From: an uncultured Woeseiaceae bacterium
GTDB lineage: Bacteria; Pseudomonadota; Gammaproteobacteria; Steroidobacterales; Woeseiaceae
DNA length: 34,565 nt
NCBI GenBank assembly: GCA_947259145.1
Contig: CAMYLB010000154.1
Location: 1-34,565, forward strand
Reading direction: 5' to 3'
Part shown: positions 17,320-25,635 of the stretch, piece by piece
How positions within the stretch are numbered: the stretch's first letter is position 1
Layout of the letters: each line of letters begins with the position of its first letter
Notes under the pieces: generated by a model
Databases searched by the model: none
What the model was told of the DNA's origin: nothing
Seen by the model: only the letters and a program-made list of their open reading frames with translations
Program-made: the position numbers and the translations under genes

Positions 17320-17907
17320 TCAGACGTCGACAGATTCCTTGTGACGCCGGAGGTCGGCGAGGCATTTGATTAATACGCTATGCTCATGCTCGGCATGGCC
17401 ACTTCGAACGTAGAGTTCTGCTGCGTCACAGGCCTGTAGCATGAGCCTGTTGTCTTCCATCAGGTCTGAGAGGCTGTGCTCGGGCGCTTGAACGATGCTG
17501 CCATCGCCGACGGGCAGTGACTTCAGCAACGCGTCGATTAGATCGACCGACGTCACGATACCGACGAGATTGCGATCGTCATCGACAACCGGCAGCGCAT
17601 GAAAACCGCCGCTCATGAGCTTCTCCGCGGCATCCCGCAGCGTTGCCGTCGCGGTGAGAACCACCGGTTTCAGTTCCATGATCTGGCTGACGGTGGCCAG
17701 CGCAGATAGAGCAACCTCTTGGTCAAGTACATAGAGTTTCAAGAGATCCGCCGATGACACAATGCCGACCAACCTGCCGTTTTCAACCACCGGCAGATGA
17801 TGGATAGCGGAAGTCTTCAATAACTCCCTCGCCTTTGCCGCACTATCACCCGGCCCGATCATCACGGGATTTATCGTCATGATTCTGTCTATGGATGTGT
17901 CACGCAT
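17320..17907 (-). CDS. Tandem CBS-domain protein
   Basis: 195 aa with two CBS motifs: residues about 5-60 (MTINPVMIGPGDSAAKARELL, then HHLPVVENGRLVGIVSSADLL) and about 72-130 (IMELKPVVLTATATLRDAAE, then HALPVVDDDRNLVGIVTSVDLI). A Bateman module of this kind binds adenosine nucleotides and senses energy or nucleotide state. The C-terminal tail (about 140-195) is helical with HAEHEHSVLIKCL and no recognised domain. There is no fused enzyme, so the partner is unknown. Its neighbours include PRTase and LOG genes, which fits adenylate sensing, but this is inference. Confidence 0.88.
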   Translation of the reverse strand: MRDTSIDRIMTINPVMIGPGDSAAKARELLKTSAIHHLPVVENGRLVGIVSSADLLKLYVLDQEVALSALATVSQIMELKPVVLTATATLRDAAEKLMSGGFHALPVVDDDRNLVGIVTSVDLIDALLKSLPVGDGSIVQAPEHSLSDLMEDNRLMLQACDAAELYVRSGHAEHEHSVLIKCLADLRRHKESVDV

Positions 17908-18083
17908 CGGCCCACCTGATGGTCACGCTCATAGCGTCCATAGGATTATGCAATATGCGGCTGCCGGATCCTGTGAGGTAGCTCCTAGTTTCGACAATCC
18001 ACTCATTTCGGTTTTCCGATACTTGTTATTGCCTGCCACTACCCAAACTATGGCTTTTTAATGACCCTTTGATTGGAAAAGCC

Positions 18084-18518
18084 ATGCAAGATCTGCCGCA
18101 TCATTACGTCGTGTCCGCGAACGCTGACACCGATAGCCATGTTGTACTGTCGAGCAAGGGGCTCGAGCCCCTCGAGACCGCAGGTCCGCCGGAGTTCGGT
18201 GGGCCCGGCGACGTCTGGTCGCCGGAAACGCTCCTGGTCGGCTCGGTGGCAAACTGCTTCATCCTCTCGTTTCGCGCGATTGCACGCGCCTCGAGGTTCG
18301 AGTGGCTGTCTTTGAGTTGCGGCGTTTCCGGTACGCTCGACAAAATCGAACGCGTCACGCAGTTCACGAGCTTTGATGTGCGCGTCGAGCTAACCGCTCC
18401 TCCCGGCACGGACGAAAAGAAAGCGCTTCGTCTGCTCGAAAAAGCAGAACATCACTGCCTGATCACCAATTCCATGAAAGCGGAGACACGCCTGAGCGCG
18501 AAGGTTCGATTTGCCTAG
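18084..18518 (+). CDS. OsmC/Ohr-family protein
   Basis: 144-aa OsmC-fold protein. The two conserved redox cysteines are present in SVANCFILSFRAIA (about residue 59) and AEHHCLITNSM (about residue 125). OsmC and Ohr proteins reduce organic hydroperoxides with these residues. The ATG at 18084 is preceded by TTGGAAAA; a TTG at 18069 would add five residues. The 176-bp gap upstream (17908-18083) separates it from the divergent CBS gene and presumably holds both promoters. A TTGTTA followed 17 bases later by AACTAT, close to the start, is a weak promoter candidate. Its stop overlaps the stop of the convergent DUF6502-like gene. Confidence 0.87.
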   Translation: MQDLPHHYVVSANADTDSHVVLSSKGLEPLETAGPPEFGGPGDVWSPETLLVGSVANCFILSFRAIARASRFEWLSLSCGVSGTLDKIERVTQFTSFDVRVELTAPPGTDEKKALRLLEKAEHHCLITNSMKAETRLSAKVRFA

Positions 18519-19153
18519 TGAGGGCCGTGACCGGCGGGTTCGAGTGACGCGCCGTCACCGCCATTATTCTCTTCTGCATCAGGGACCAGCGAATTAAGGA
18601 GTGCATAAGGCCCCGCCTCCAGCTGACGTGCCATTGTCTCCTCAGCATTCTCCGAACCGGGACTCATCGGGCGCAGCTCAATCGTGTCCCCGGAATTCCG
18701 AACAACGCCGATGCGGTGCAGCTCTTTGCGCATGGCACCTTCCGGAATATCGCCGGCGAACTGCCTGATGAGTGATCGGAACGAGCCGCGTTTGCCCGTT
18801 AGCGGAAGTATTGCCGGCTCGCCGTTCGCGTCCAGAAACTCAGCGACCGATCGCCACGCCGAGATGACTTCCTGCAGCGGCGTGCCGCGGTCGGTGACCG
18901 TAGCCTTGTGTTCGTCGATCCGCTTGCGGATTCGGCTGACTTCCTTGCGTGTAAGCCCCGTCATCGCCGCTATGCGCGACACGTTGGTTGGCCGCCCGTG
19001 CACGCCATAGTCCTCCGCGGCAACGACCACAAAGGCTGCTTTCGAGAGCTCCGAGAATTCGCGATAGCCCTTGCCAAAGCGGAGGAAAATTCTCGCCAGG
19101 GGCTGGAGAAATGCAAAGAAAACGTTATTTAGTTTATTAGTATGTTCTTGCAC
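18515..19153 (-). CDS. DUF6502-like protein of unknown function
   Basis: About 212 aa. The N-terminal part (NNVFFAFLQPLARIFLRFGKG, then YREFSELSKAAFVVVAAEDYG) and the helix-turn-helix-like TNVSRIAAMTGLTRKEVSRIRKR match what is remembered of the DUF6502 family, which looks like a DNA-binding protein. The acidic, low-complexity tail holds several Glu/Asp residues. The start is uncertain: GTG at 19153 places the conserved core near the N-terminus as in relatives. ATG 19228 and GTG 19252 are in-frame alternatives, and none has a clear ribosome-binding site. The last bases overlap the osmC-like stop tail-to-tail. Confidence 0.6.
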   Translation of the reverse strand: MQEHTNKLNNVFFAFLQPLARIFLRFGKGYREFSELSKAAFVVVAAEDYGVHGRPTNVSRIAAMTGLTRKEVSRIRKRIDEHKATVTDRGTPLQEVISAWRSVAEFLDANGEPAILPLTGKRGSFRSLIRQFAGDIPEGAMRKELHRIGVVRNSGDTIELRPMSPGSENAEETMARQLEAGPYALLNSLVPDAEENNGGDGASLEPAGHGPH

Positions 19154-19278
19154 AGCGCTAGGAATATAGGTCGCCCCGTGGCGCTTCGCCAGATAAATCG
19201 GCCAACTGGGAAAAATCGACCGGTTCATCGGTAAGCGATGCGGAGTATCCACGAACGAGGCGCTGCAAGAAATTGTTT

Positions 19279-20524
19279 TTAATCGTTTTTTTGCGGGGAC
19301 CCCTTGATGAACGTCGCCGCAACATGGCGCTCATCACCCAGGGTCAGCAGCGCGAAAAACGCTTCCTCGATCGTCTCAGCTGTCGACGTACGGCGGGCGG
19401 TCAGGCTCGAACCAGCCGGGTCGAGTAAGACGAAATCCGCTTCTTTTCCCGGCAGGAAATTGCCGATCACATCGTCAAGATACAGCGCTTCGGCGGCGCC
19501 CAAGGTTGCCAGATACAGTGCCCGGGTTGCTGGCAGCGCGTGACCCTGCAGATGCAGGACTTTGTAAGCTTCACTCGCCGTCTTTAGCAGCGACAGGCTC
19601 GTTCCGCCGCCGACATCGGTCCCCAGGCCGCAGCGCACATTGGCAGCACGCATTGCCGGCAAATCGAATAAACCGCTGCCCAGGAACAGGTTGGAGGTAG
19701 GGCAGAACGCGGCCGCACCGCCCGCACTCGCCATGCGCGCGCGGTCCTGGTTATCGAGGTGCAGGCAATGCGCAAAAACAGAGCGCTCGCGCAGCAGACC
19801 AAATTGATCGTACACGTCGAGATAACTTCTCGAAGACGGGAACTGCCTGGCGATTTGGTCCACTTCGTCCCTGTTTTCGGCGAGGTGCGTGTGGACCCAG
19901 ACCTCAGGATATTCACGTGCGAGTTTTCCAGCGGCAGCAAGCTGCGCTTCGGTCGACGTCAGTGCAAAACGTGGCGTGATTGCGTAGCCCAGCCGACCCC
20001 GGCCGTGCCAGCGCTCGATAAGGGCCTTGCTATCGGCGTAGGCCGAATCAGCATCGTCCCTGAGTTCCTCGGGGCAATTGCGGTCCATAAGAACTTTGCC
20101 GGCAATCAGGCGCATATCTTTCGCCGCCGCCGCTTCAAATATCGCATCGGCAGAATGCGCATGCACTGTGCCGAAGACCAGCGCCGTGGTCGTGCCGTTG
20201 TTCATAAGTTCGTCGACAAAGACCGTTGCAGCCTCGCGCGCATAGTCCGGGTCGCTGAAGCGTGCTTCAGCCGGGTAAGCGTAGCGGTGCAGCCAGTCCA
20301 GCAGCTGCTCGCCGTAGGACGCAATGATGCTTGCCCGGAAATTCCGTCAGCAGCACATCCTCCGCCAGCCCGTCGAGCAAGGACTCAGCGTTGCCTGCCT
20401 CGAGGACGGTGCCATCTTCAACGATCAGCAAACCATCTTCGAAATATTCGAAGGCTGATGCGCGCGATTCTTCGCCGGGATCCGACAGACAGTGCAGAAC
20501 GGAGGCGCGAAAGGCTTGTCGCAT
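19279..20524 (-). pseudogene. guaD: GuaD, guanine deaminase, with the metal-binding segment deleted
   Basis: Amidohydrolase that deaminates guanine to xanthine, entry point of the operon's pathway. The N-terminal strand domain runs to LLTEFPGK in one frame. The catalytic barrel resumes in another frame as IIASYGEQLLDWLHRYAYPAEARF and continues through NNGTTTALVFGTVH, VHTHLAENRDEV, SVFAHCLHL and GLGTDVGGG. The missing piece, between bases 20329 and 20330, is where the family has LI.PGF.D.H.H.PQTD, so the HxH zinc ligands are gone. The shift is 3n+2, consistent with about 50 missing bases, and the restored protein would be about 432 aa, normal for GuaD. Last gene of the purine operon, five bases after allA. 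Confidence 0.9.
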
Positions 20525-20529
20525 GGTAT

Positions 20530-21039
20530 TCAGATCGCCTCGAGCATGACGGCGTCATCGAGCGTGTATGCCTCGCAATTGGGTTCCATGCCGGCTCGGT
20601 CCACAACAAGAAACTCCTGCCCCGTTTCCAATGCGATCAACGGCATATGCCAGGTACCCCGGTGGTAGTTAAAACCCTGCTTGCCGTTGGTAACGAATGC
20701 GCGCAGGTCGCCAGCATCGATCGACTCACCCGGAGGCGCGACAACAATGACCATTCGACAGCGCTGCAGCGGAACAAAGGCCTGGCTTCCGAGCGGGTGC
20801 CGCTCCACGATATCGACACGCAGTGGTAAAGCTGTTGGCGTGCGGCAACGCGCGACACTCATTGCGAGATGGCCACCATCGGCAATGTCGATTTTGCAAA
20901 GATCGTCAAAACGTTCAAACCGGGCTGCGTTCATTGCGGCTGATCTGTCGAGCGCCGATTCGATAACGTCGCCATAAGGCGCGAAGCGCTCGCGCGTAAG
21001 CGGCTCGGGTGTCAGCGAGATTGCCGCGCGCTCAACCAT
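20530..21039 (-). CDS. allA: AllA, ureidoglycolate lyase
   Basis: 169-aa cupin-like enzyme that splits ureidoglycolate into glyoxylate and urea, the final step encoded in this operon. Recognisable motifs are FAPYGDVIE, VERHPLGSQAFVPL, LRAFVTNGKQGFNYHRGTWHMPL and FLVVDRAG, including the conserved NYHRGxWH segment. The ATG at 21039 overlaps the allantoicase stop by eight bases (ATGGTTGA), which is tight translational coupling; an upstream in-frame start at 21075 lies inside alc. The length is close to the E. coli enzyme (160 aa). Confidence 0.95.
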   Translation of the reverse strand: MVERAAISLTPEPLTRERFAPYGDVIESALDRSAAMNAARFERFDDLCKIDIADGGHLAMSVARCRTPTALPLRVDIVERHPLGSQAFVPLQRCRMVIVVAPPGESIDAGDLRAFVTNGKQGFNYHRGTWHMPLIALETGQEFLVVDRAGMEPNCEAYTLDDAVMLEAI

Positions 21040-22000
21040 GGACCTGACCGAACAAGCGGACACGGCTGACGCCACCGTCGGGATAGATCGACACGCGAAC
21101 GTGGCTCACCGCGCCAACCGGCTGCAGCACCTCGTCGAAGTAGTGCTGCTGATCCATTTTGAGTTTGGTTTCCGGCAACAGCGCTTGCCACTCCTTGTCG
21201 CCGAGCGCTGCCTGCTCATCACTCTCGAAGATCGCCCCTTCAAGCGATACGCGGTCCGGATAATTGCCCTTGAAATGTGCGGTATCAATCTCGGCGCGCT
21301 CGATGACGCCCCGCTGGCCGAGCGCGATGATCACCCAGTCATTGCCGGGCCCACGGCGACGCGCCGTTTCCCAGCCGTCACCCATATTGATGCCGCGTCC
21401 CGGTGCCGTGAGGTTGTGCATGCTGCCGTAGTGTTCATCGCTGCAGGCGATCGCACGACCACCGTGCTCCACGGCCGCCAGGTCGACATAACCATCGACG
21501 TCGGTGAAATCGGCCCGGATCTCGCCAAATATCCTGAGGCGGGCGATGCCGCCGTCGGGGTAAATATGCAGCCGTACGTGAGTCCGGATTTCACTGTCAC
21601 GTGCATCGAGGAAATGCTGCGAGTCGCCCGACAGATCCGTCTTGGGGACCAGCTCAACCCAGCCTTCTTCGGGCGTCTCCAGGTCGCTCGTGCAGGCTTC
21701 AATCGAGGCCTGCGGCGGGTAGTTCCCGGTGAAGTGGCTCGTATCAATGTCGAAGCCGTGTATGACACCGGGCACACCCAGCCGGATGACGCAGTGGTCG
21801 TGCCCGGGACCTCTGCGGCGGCGGCTCTCCCAGCCATCCATCCACTTGCCATGATCGTCGAACTTGTCGGCAATGAAGACCGGATCGGCAGGATCGATGA
21901 TGCGTTCTTTGGCGCCAAAAAATTCGTCGCTTGCAAACGTGACGCGTGTTCCAAGTCGAGGCTGTTCAAGCTGTACCCATTTGCGGATCGGATGCGTCAT
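21032..22000 (-). CDS. alc: Allantoicase
   Basis: 322-aa enzyme that hydrolyses allantoate to ureidoglycolate plus urea. It shows the internal repeat of the family: DKFDDHGKWMDGWESRRRRGPGHDHCVIRLG in the first half and NMGDGWETARRRGPGNDWVIIALG in the second, each followed by a DT.HF.GNYP motif and a RV.IYPDGG.(S/A)R.R.FG motif. The ATG at 22000 overlaps the uraD stop (ATGA). The gene is complete. Its presence, rather than an allantoate amidohydrolase, commits the pathway to release of urea. Confidence 0.96.
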   Translation of the reverse strand: MTHPIRKWVQLEQPRLGTRVTFASDEFFGAKERIIDPADPVFIADKFDDHGKWMDGWESRRRRGPGHDHCVIRLGVPGVIHGFDIDTSHFTGNYPPQASIEACTSDLETPEEGWVELVPKTDLSGDSQHFLDARDSEIRTHVRLHIYPDGGIARLRIFGEIRADFTDVDGYVDLAAVEHGGRAIACSDEHYGSMHNLTAPGRGINMGDGWETARRRGPGNDWVIIALGQRGVIERAEIDTAHFKGNYPDRVSLEGAIFESDEQAALGDKEWQALLPETKLKMDQQHYFDEVLQPVGAVSHVRVSIYPDGGVSRVRLFGQVHG

Positions 22001-22485
22001 TCATTGGCTCCCATGGCATCGAGACGAAGGCGGGCAATTTTGTGAATTTCGATCAGCGCCGTTTCGAATTCGAGGTCGTAGTCATTTTGCAGGCGTGCTG
22101 CGAATGTATCGAGTATTTCGGCGCGACCGCTGCCGCGAACGGCCATCACGAACGGAAAACCGAATTTTTCCCAGTAAGCTGTATTAAGCGATTGAAACCG
22201 TTCGAACTCCTCGGATGTACATCGGTCCAGGCCTGCACTGGCCTGTTCGACTGTCGACTCGGCCGTTAGGTCACCCGCGACCTGCGCCCGTCCGGCAAGG
22301 TCGGGATGCGCGCGAACGAGCGCGAGCTGTTGTTCGGTCGAGGCGTTGTCCACGCAGTCGGCCATCAGCGCCGCCAGCTGTTCCGCGTCATCGACACCAG
22401 CCGCAAGCGCTGCTACGCGCTCCGCAACCCAGGGCGAATGCTCATAGATGCCGGCGAACCGCGCGATGAAATCGTGCACTTCCAT
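21997..22485 (-). CDS. uraD: UraD, OHCU decarboxylase
   Basis: 162-aa all-helical enzyme that converts 2-oxo-4-hydroxy-4-carboxy-5-ureidoimidazoline to S-allantoin. The signature segments are GIYEHSPWVAERV, the catalytic His in LVRAHPDLAGRA near residue 60, and FGFPFVMAVRG. The start overlaps the puuE stop (TGATG) and its stop overlaps the alc start. It acts right after UraH in the same operon. Length and motifs are normal. Confidence 0.95.
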   Translation of the reverse strand: MEVHDFIARFAGIYEHSPWVAERVAALAAGVDDAEQLAALMADCVDNASTEQQLALVRAHPDLAGRAQVAGDLTAESTVEQASAGLDRCTSEEFERFQSLNTAYWEKFGFPFVMAVRGSGRAEILDTFAARLQNDYDLEFETALIEIHKIARLRLDAMGANE

Positions 22486-23396
22486 CAGACGCCCGCCTTT
22501 GCCGGGTGGGCCTGGCGCCAGTGGTTCGCGATATCGAGCCGGGTTGCGACCCAGGCATCATCGTGCGACGCAACGTAGTCGACGAACCGCGCTACAGCCG
22601 CGGCCCTGCCCGGGCGGCCTGCAAGCCGGCAGTGCAGGCCAACGGACATCATGCGGCCGCCCTCGGCATGCAGTACGTCAAACGTGTCTTTAAGGTAGTC
22701 GAAAAACTGCGTTCCCGAATTAAACCCCTGGGGTGTAGCAAATCGCATGTCGTTGGCATCGAGCGTATACGGCACCACCAGCTGCGGCGTTTCGAACGAA
22801 TAGTCCCAGTACGGCAGGTCATCCGCATAGCTGTCCGCGTTATAAACGAAGCTACCCTCCTCGGCTGCGATGCGATGGCTGTTCGGACTGCAGCGGCCCA
22901 GGTACCAACCGCTCGGCCGGGCGCCACTAACGCGCTCGTGCGTTTCTATTGCCCGTCGCAAGTGCTTGCGCTCGGTCGCTTCATCAATGAACTGGTAGTC
23001 GATCCAACGGTAACCGTGGCTGGCGATCTCCCAGCCAGCGGCCTTCATTGCGGCAACGACTTCGGGGTTGCGCTCAAGCGCCATCGCTACGGCAAACACC
23101 GTTACCGGCATCGTACGTTCAGTAAACAAACGATGCAGTCGCCAGAACCCGGCGCGGGAGCCGTATTCGTACAGTGACTCCATGTTCATGTGCCGCTGAC
23201 CGGGTATCGGCTGCGCGCCGACTATCTCGGAAAGGAATGCTTCGGAAGCCGCATCCCCGTGCAGCACGCAGTTCTCGCCGCCTTCTTCATAATTGACGAC
23301 AAACTGGACCGCCGTGCGCGCAGCATTGGGCCACTCGGCATCGGGAGGACGCTGACCGTAGCCACTCATATCTCTGGGGTAGTCGCTGTTCGACAT
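22485..23396 (-). CDS. puuE: PuuE, cofactor-free allantoinase (polysaccharide deacetylase fold)
   Basis: 303-aa enzyme of the polysaccharide deacetylase/NodB fold that hydrolyses allantoin to allantoate. It matches PuuE throughout: YPRDMSGYG, FVVNYEEGGENCVLHGD, HMNMESLYEYGSRAGFWR, IASHGYRWIDYQ, DLPYWDYSFETPQLVVPYTLDANDMRF and SVGLHCRLAGRPGR. PuuE takes the place of the metal-dependent AllB amidohydrolase. It starts immediately after the puuD stop with no gap. The coding sequence is complete. Confidence 0.95.
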   Translation of the reverse strand: MSNSDYPRDMSGYGQRPPDAEWPNAARTAVQFVVNYEEGGENCVLHGDAASEAFLSEIVGAQPIPGQRHMNMESLYEYGSRAGFWRLHRLFTERTMPVTVFAVAMALERNPEVVAAMKAAGWEIASHGYRWIDYQFIDEATERKHLRRAIETHERVSGARPSGWYLGRCSPNSHRIAAEEGSFVYNADSYADDLPYWDYSFETPQLVVPYTLDANDMRFATPQGFNSGTQFFDYLKDTFDVLHAEGGRMMSVGLHCRLAGRPGRAAAVARFVDYVASHDDAWVATRLDIANHWRQAHPAKAGV

Positions 23397-24584
23397 CTAT
23401 GGGTCCTGCAGCCCTTGGTACCACTGGTCGATGATTTGTCGCTCGTCTTCCGTCATCGCGGTCAGGTTACCGATTGGCATGACGCGCGTCACGACCGTTT
23501 GCTGATGAATGCGCGCAGCCTCCGCCGTGATGCGCTCATCTGTGTCGAGCATGATCCCCATCGGAGGGGCGGGGAACGCGGGGTGCACGGGAGCCTCGGC
23601 GTGGCAGGTCGTACAACGCGCCTGCACGACATTGCGTACCTGGTCGAAATTCACGATTACTCCACCTGCCGCCTGCGGGCGAGGAGCGATCGCAGCGGCT
23701 ATTGCCGCCAGCAGCACGACAGAGACGATCACTGGCAGCAATGACGCCTGACCTTTGTGCCGCGCAACGAAGTAGATACGAATCAGCGCGCCGACCAGCG
23801 AGATGCCGATCAAAATGACCCAGTTGTATTCGTGACCGTAGGTCATCGCGTAGTGATTGCTGGTCATGACGAACAGTACGGGCAGCGTGAAATAGGTGTT
23901 GTGTACGGAGCGCTGCTTCGCATGAATGCCCGGCGTCGGGTCGGGTGCTTCGCCACGCATTGCGGATGCGACCATTTTTTTCTGGCCCGGAATAATGACG
24001 AAGAACACGTTCGCAACCATGATTGTGCCGAGCACGGAACCGAACTGAATGTAGGCGCCACGACCGCCAAAAAGCTGGCACACGCTCCAGGCAAGAAGGC
24101 TGCAGAGCAGCATGAGTACAATCGCAAACACACGCGTATCACTGCCCAGAGGCGATTTGCACAACAGGTCGTATACGAACCATCCGCCGACGATGTAGGC
24201 GATCGAAATACCAACTGCCTGAGCCGGCGAAAGGTCCGCAACGGCAGGGTTGATCAGATAGACCTCGGCGCCATACCAATAGACAAGCGCCAGCATGGCC
24301 ATGCCCGACATCCAGGTCGTATAGGCCTCCCACTTGAACCAGTGCAGCGTCTCGGGAATCGAGGCCGGTGCGACGCGATATTTCTGGGCGTGATAAAAAC
24401 CGCCACCGTGTACGGACCAGAGCTCGCCGCCGACGCCTTTGGCGTCATCACCCGGTTCCTTCGGTAACTCGAGGTGATTGTCGAGCCAGACAAAATAGAA
24501 AGACGCGCCTATCCATGCAATGCCGGTAATCACGTGCACCCAGCGCACGAGAAGATTCAACCAGTCGACGATGTACGCTTCCAT
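23397..24584 (-). CDS. puuD: PuuD, membrane urate hydroxylase with C-terminal cytochrome c
   Basis: 395-aa protein. About eight transmembrane helices (the DUF989 region, opening with DWLNLLVRWVHVITGIAWIG, then GVGGELWSVHGGGFYHAQKYRV and HWFKWEAYTTWMSG) are followed by a cytochrome c domain. The heme motif CTTCH is at residues 324-328 and a likely distal Met is in TRVMPIGN. PuuD oxidises urate to 5-hydroxyisourate and feeds electrons to the respiratory chain, replacing soluble uricase. One base separates it from the xdhC stop. It is complete. Confidence 0.95.
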   Translation of the reverse strand: MEAYIVDWLNLLVRWVHVITGIAWIGASFYFVWLDNHLELPKEPGDDAKGVGGELWSVHGGGFYHAQKYRVAPASIPETLHWFKWEAYTTWMSGMAMLALVYWYGAEVYLINPAVADLSPAQAVGISIAYIVGGWFVYDLLCKSPLGSDTRVFAIVLMLLCSLLAWSVCQLFGGRGAYIQFGSVLGTIMVANVFFVIIPGQKKMVASAMRGEAPDPTPGIHAKQRSVHNTYFTLPVLFVMTSNHYAMTYGHEYNWVILIGISLVGALIRIYFVARHKGQASLLPVIVSVVLLAAIAAAIAPRPQAAGGVIVNFDQVRNVVQARCTTCHAEAPVHPAFPAPPMGIMLDTDERITAEAARIHQQTVVTRVMPIGNLTAMTEDERQIIDQWYQGLQDP

Positions 24585-24585
24585 G

Positions 24586-25635
24586 CTAGGGCCTCTTCAG
24601 CGGAAGAACATTGTCGCCGTAATCTGGCGCCAGTGTTGCTGCTGCCTGGCCCTTGACCTTCAGTATTTCCGCGGCGACTGCGACTGCAATCTCGGCCGGC
24701 TTTTTCCCACTGATGCCGTCCACGCCGATCGGGCACACCAGCTTATCGATCAGCGCCTGTTCCAGGCCCTGCTGACGAAACCGTTTCTCGAATCGACGCC
24801 GTTTCGACACCGATCCGATCAGGCCGCAGTAACGGTCGTCGTTGCGTCGCAGGATACGGTCGCAAATATCGAAATCCAGCGCATGGCTGTGGGTCATCAC
24901 GAGGAAAAAACTTCGCGGAGGCATGGCCGCAACTTCGAGCGCAGGTTCCGAAGTCTCGATCGCGCGCACGTTGCGGGGCACGCGTCGGAAAATGTCGCGC
25001 CGGCTATCGACCCAGCGAATATTGCAGTCCAGGTTCCGAAGTGTATCGACGACGGCTGTACCGACATGCCCCGCACCGAATACAGCGATGTTCAGGTCGG
25101 GAGCGACAATGGGCTCAAGAAATTCCTGCACATTCCGGCGCGGCATTCTGTCACCCTCGAGTACCGCCCGGGCTGCAGACACTAGCCGCGACAGCGTATC
25201 GTGCTCGTCGATGCCAAAAAGGCGATCCGCTGTTACGATGAATTTGGTCGGCGCGCTTCTCGAAATGCGCGTCGCAATGACCGCCGGCTCGCGCTGGCCG
25301 TGCAGAGCTTTGAGGTCGCGCAGCCAGGCCGGCATGCCATTACCCAGCGGTTCGAACAGTATTTCCACGACCCCGCCACAGCACTGCCCCATGGAAGAGC
25401 CCAGCGGAAAGCTCCGCAACGACAAAGCTTCCTCATGCAGCAGACCCACGGCGATTCGTGTGCACTGATACTCGAGCTGGCCGCCACCGATGGTGCCGAT
25501 CGTTTCTGCCGCCGTGACGATCATCTTGGCACCGATCTCGCGTGGGGCCGAGCCGCGAATGCCTGCCACCGTGACGAGAACCGCCGGTTCGTCCGCGGCG
25601 CAGAGGTCCGTCAGCTCATCGATCCACTCATTCAT
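24586..25635 (-). CDS. xdhC: XdhC, xanthine dehydrogenase maturation factor
   Basis: 349-aa XdhC/CoxI-family chaperone that binds and sulfurates the molybdenum cofactor and inserts it into XdhB. The N-terminal domain carries TVAGIRGSAPREIGAKMIV, TIGGGQLEY and SMGQCCGGVVEILFE (conserved cysteines). The Rossmann-like C-terminal domain carries IAVFGAGHVGTAVV and MTHSHALDF. The ATG at 25635 overlaps the xdhB stop; an upstream in-frame start at 25737 would lie deep within xdhB and is unlikely. It is complete. Confidence 0.93.
   Translation of the reverse strand: MNEWIDELTDLCAADEPAVLVTVAGIRGSAPREIGAKMIVTAAETIGTIGGGQLEYQCTRIAVGLLHEEALSLRSFPLGSSMGQCCGGVVEILFEPLGNGMPAWLRDLKALHGQREPAVIATRISRSAPTKFIVTADRLFGIDEHDTLSRLVSAARAVLEGDRMPRRNVQEFLEPIVAPDLNIAVFGAGHVGTAVVDTLRNLDCNIRWVDSRRDIFRRVPRNVRAIETSEPALEVAAMPPRSFFLVMTHSHALDFDICDRILRRNDDRYCGLIGSVSKRRRFEKRFRQQGLEQALIDKLVCPIGVDGISGKKPAEIAVAVAAEILKVKGQAAATLAPDYGDNVLPLKRP

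Noticed and set aside
19759-20829. Plus-strand open frame of 356 codons opposite guaD and allA
   Set aside because: Spans two real genes of the purine operon on the other strand and has no family resemblance.
21038-22045. Plus-strand open frame of 335 codons opposite allantoicase
   Set aside because: Shadow of alc; no ribosome-binding site and no domain.
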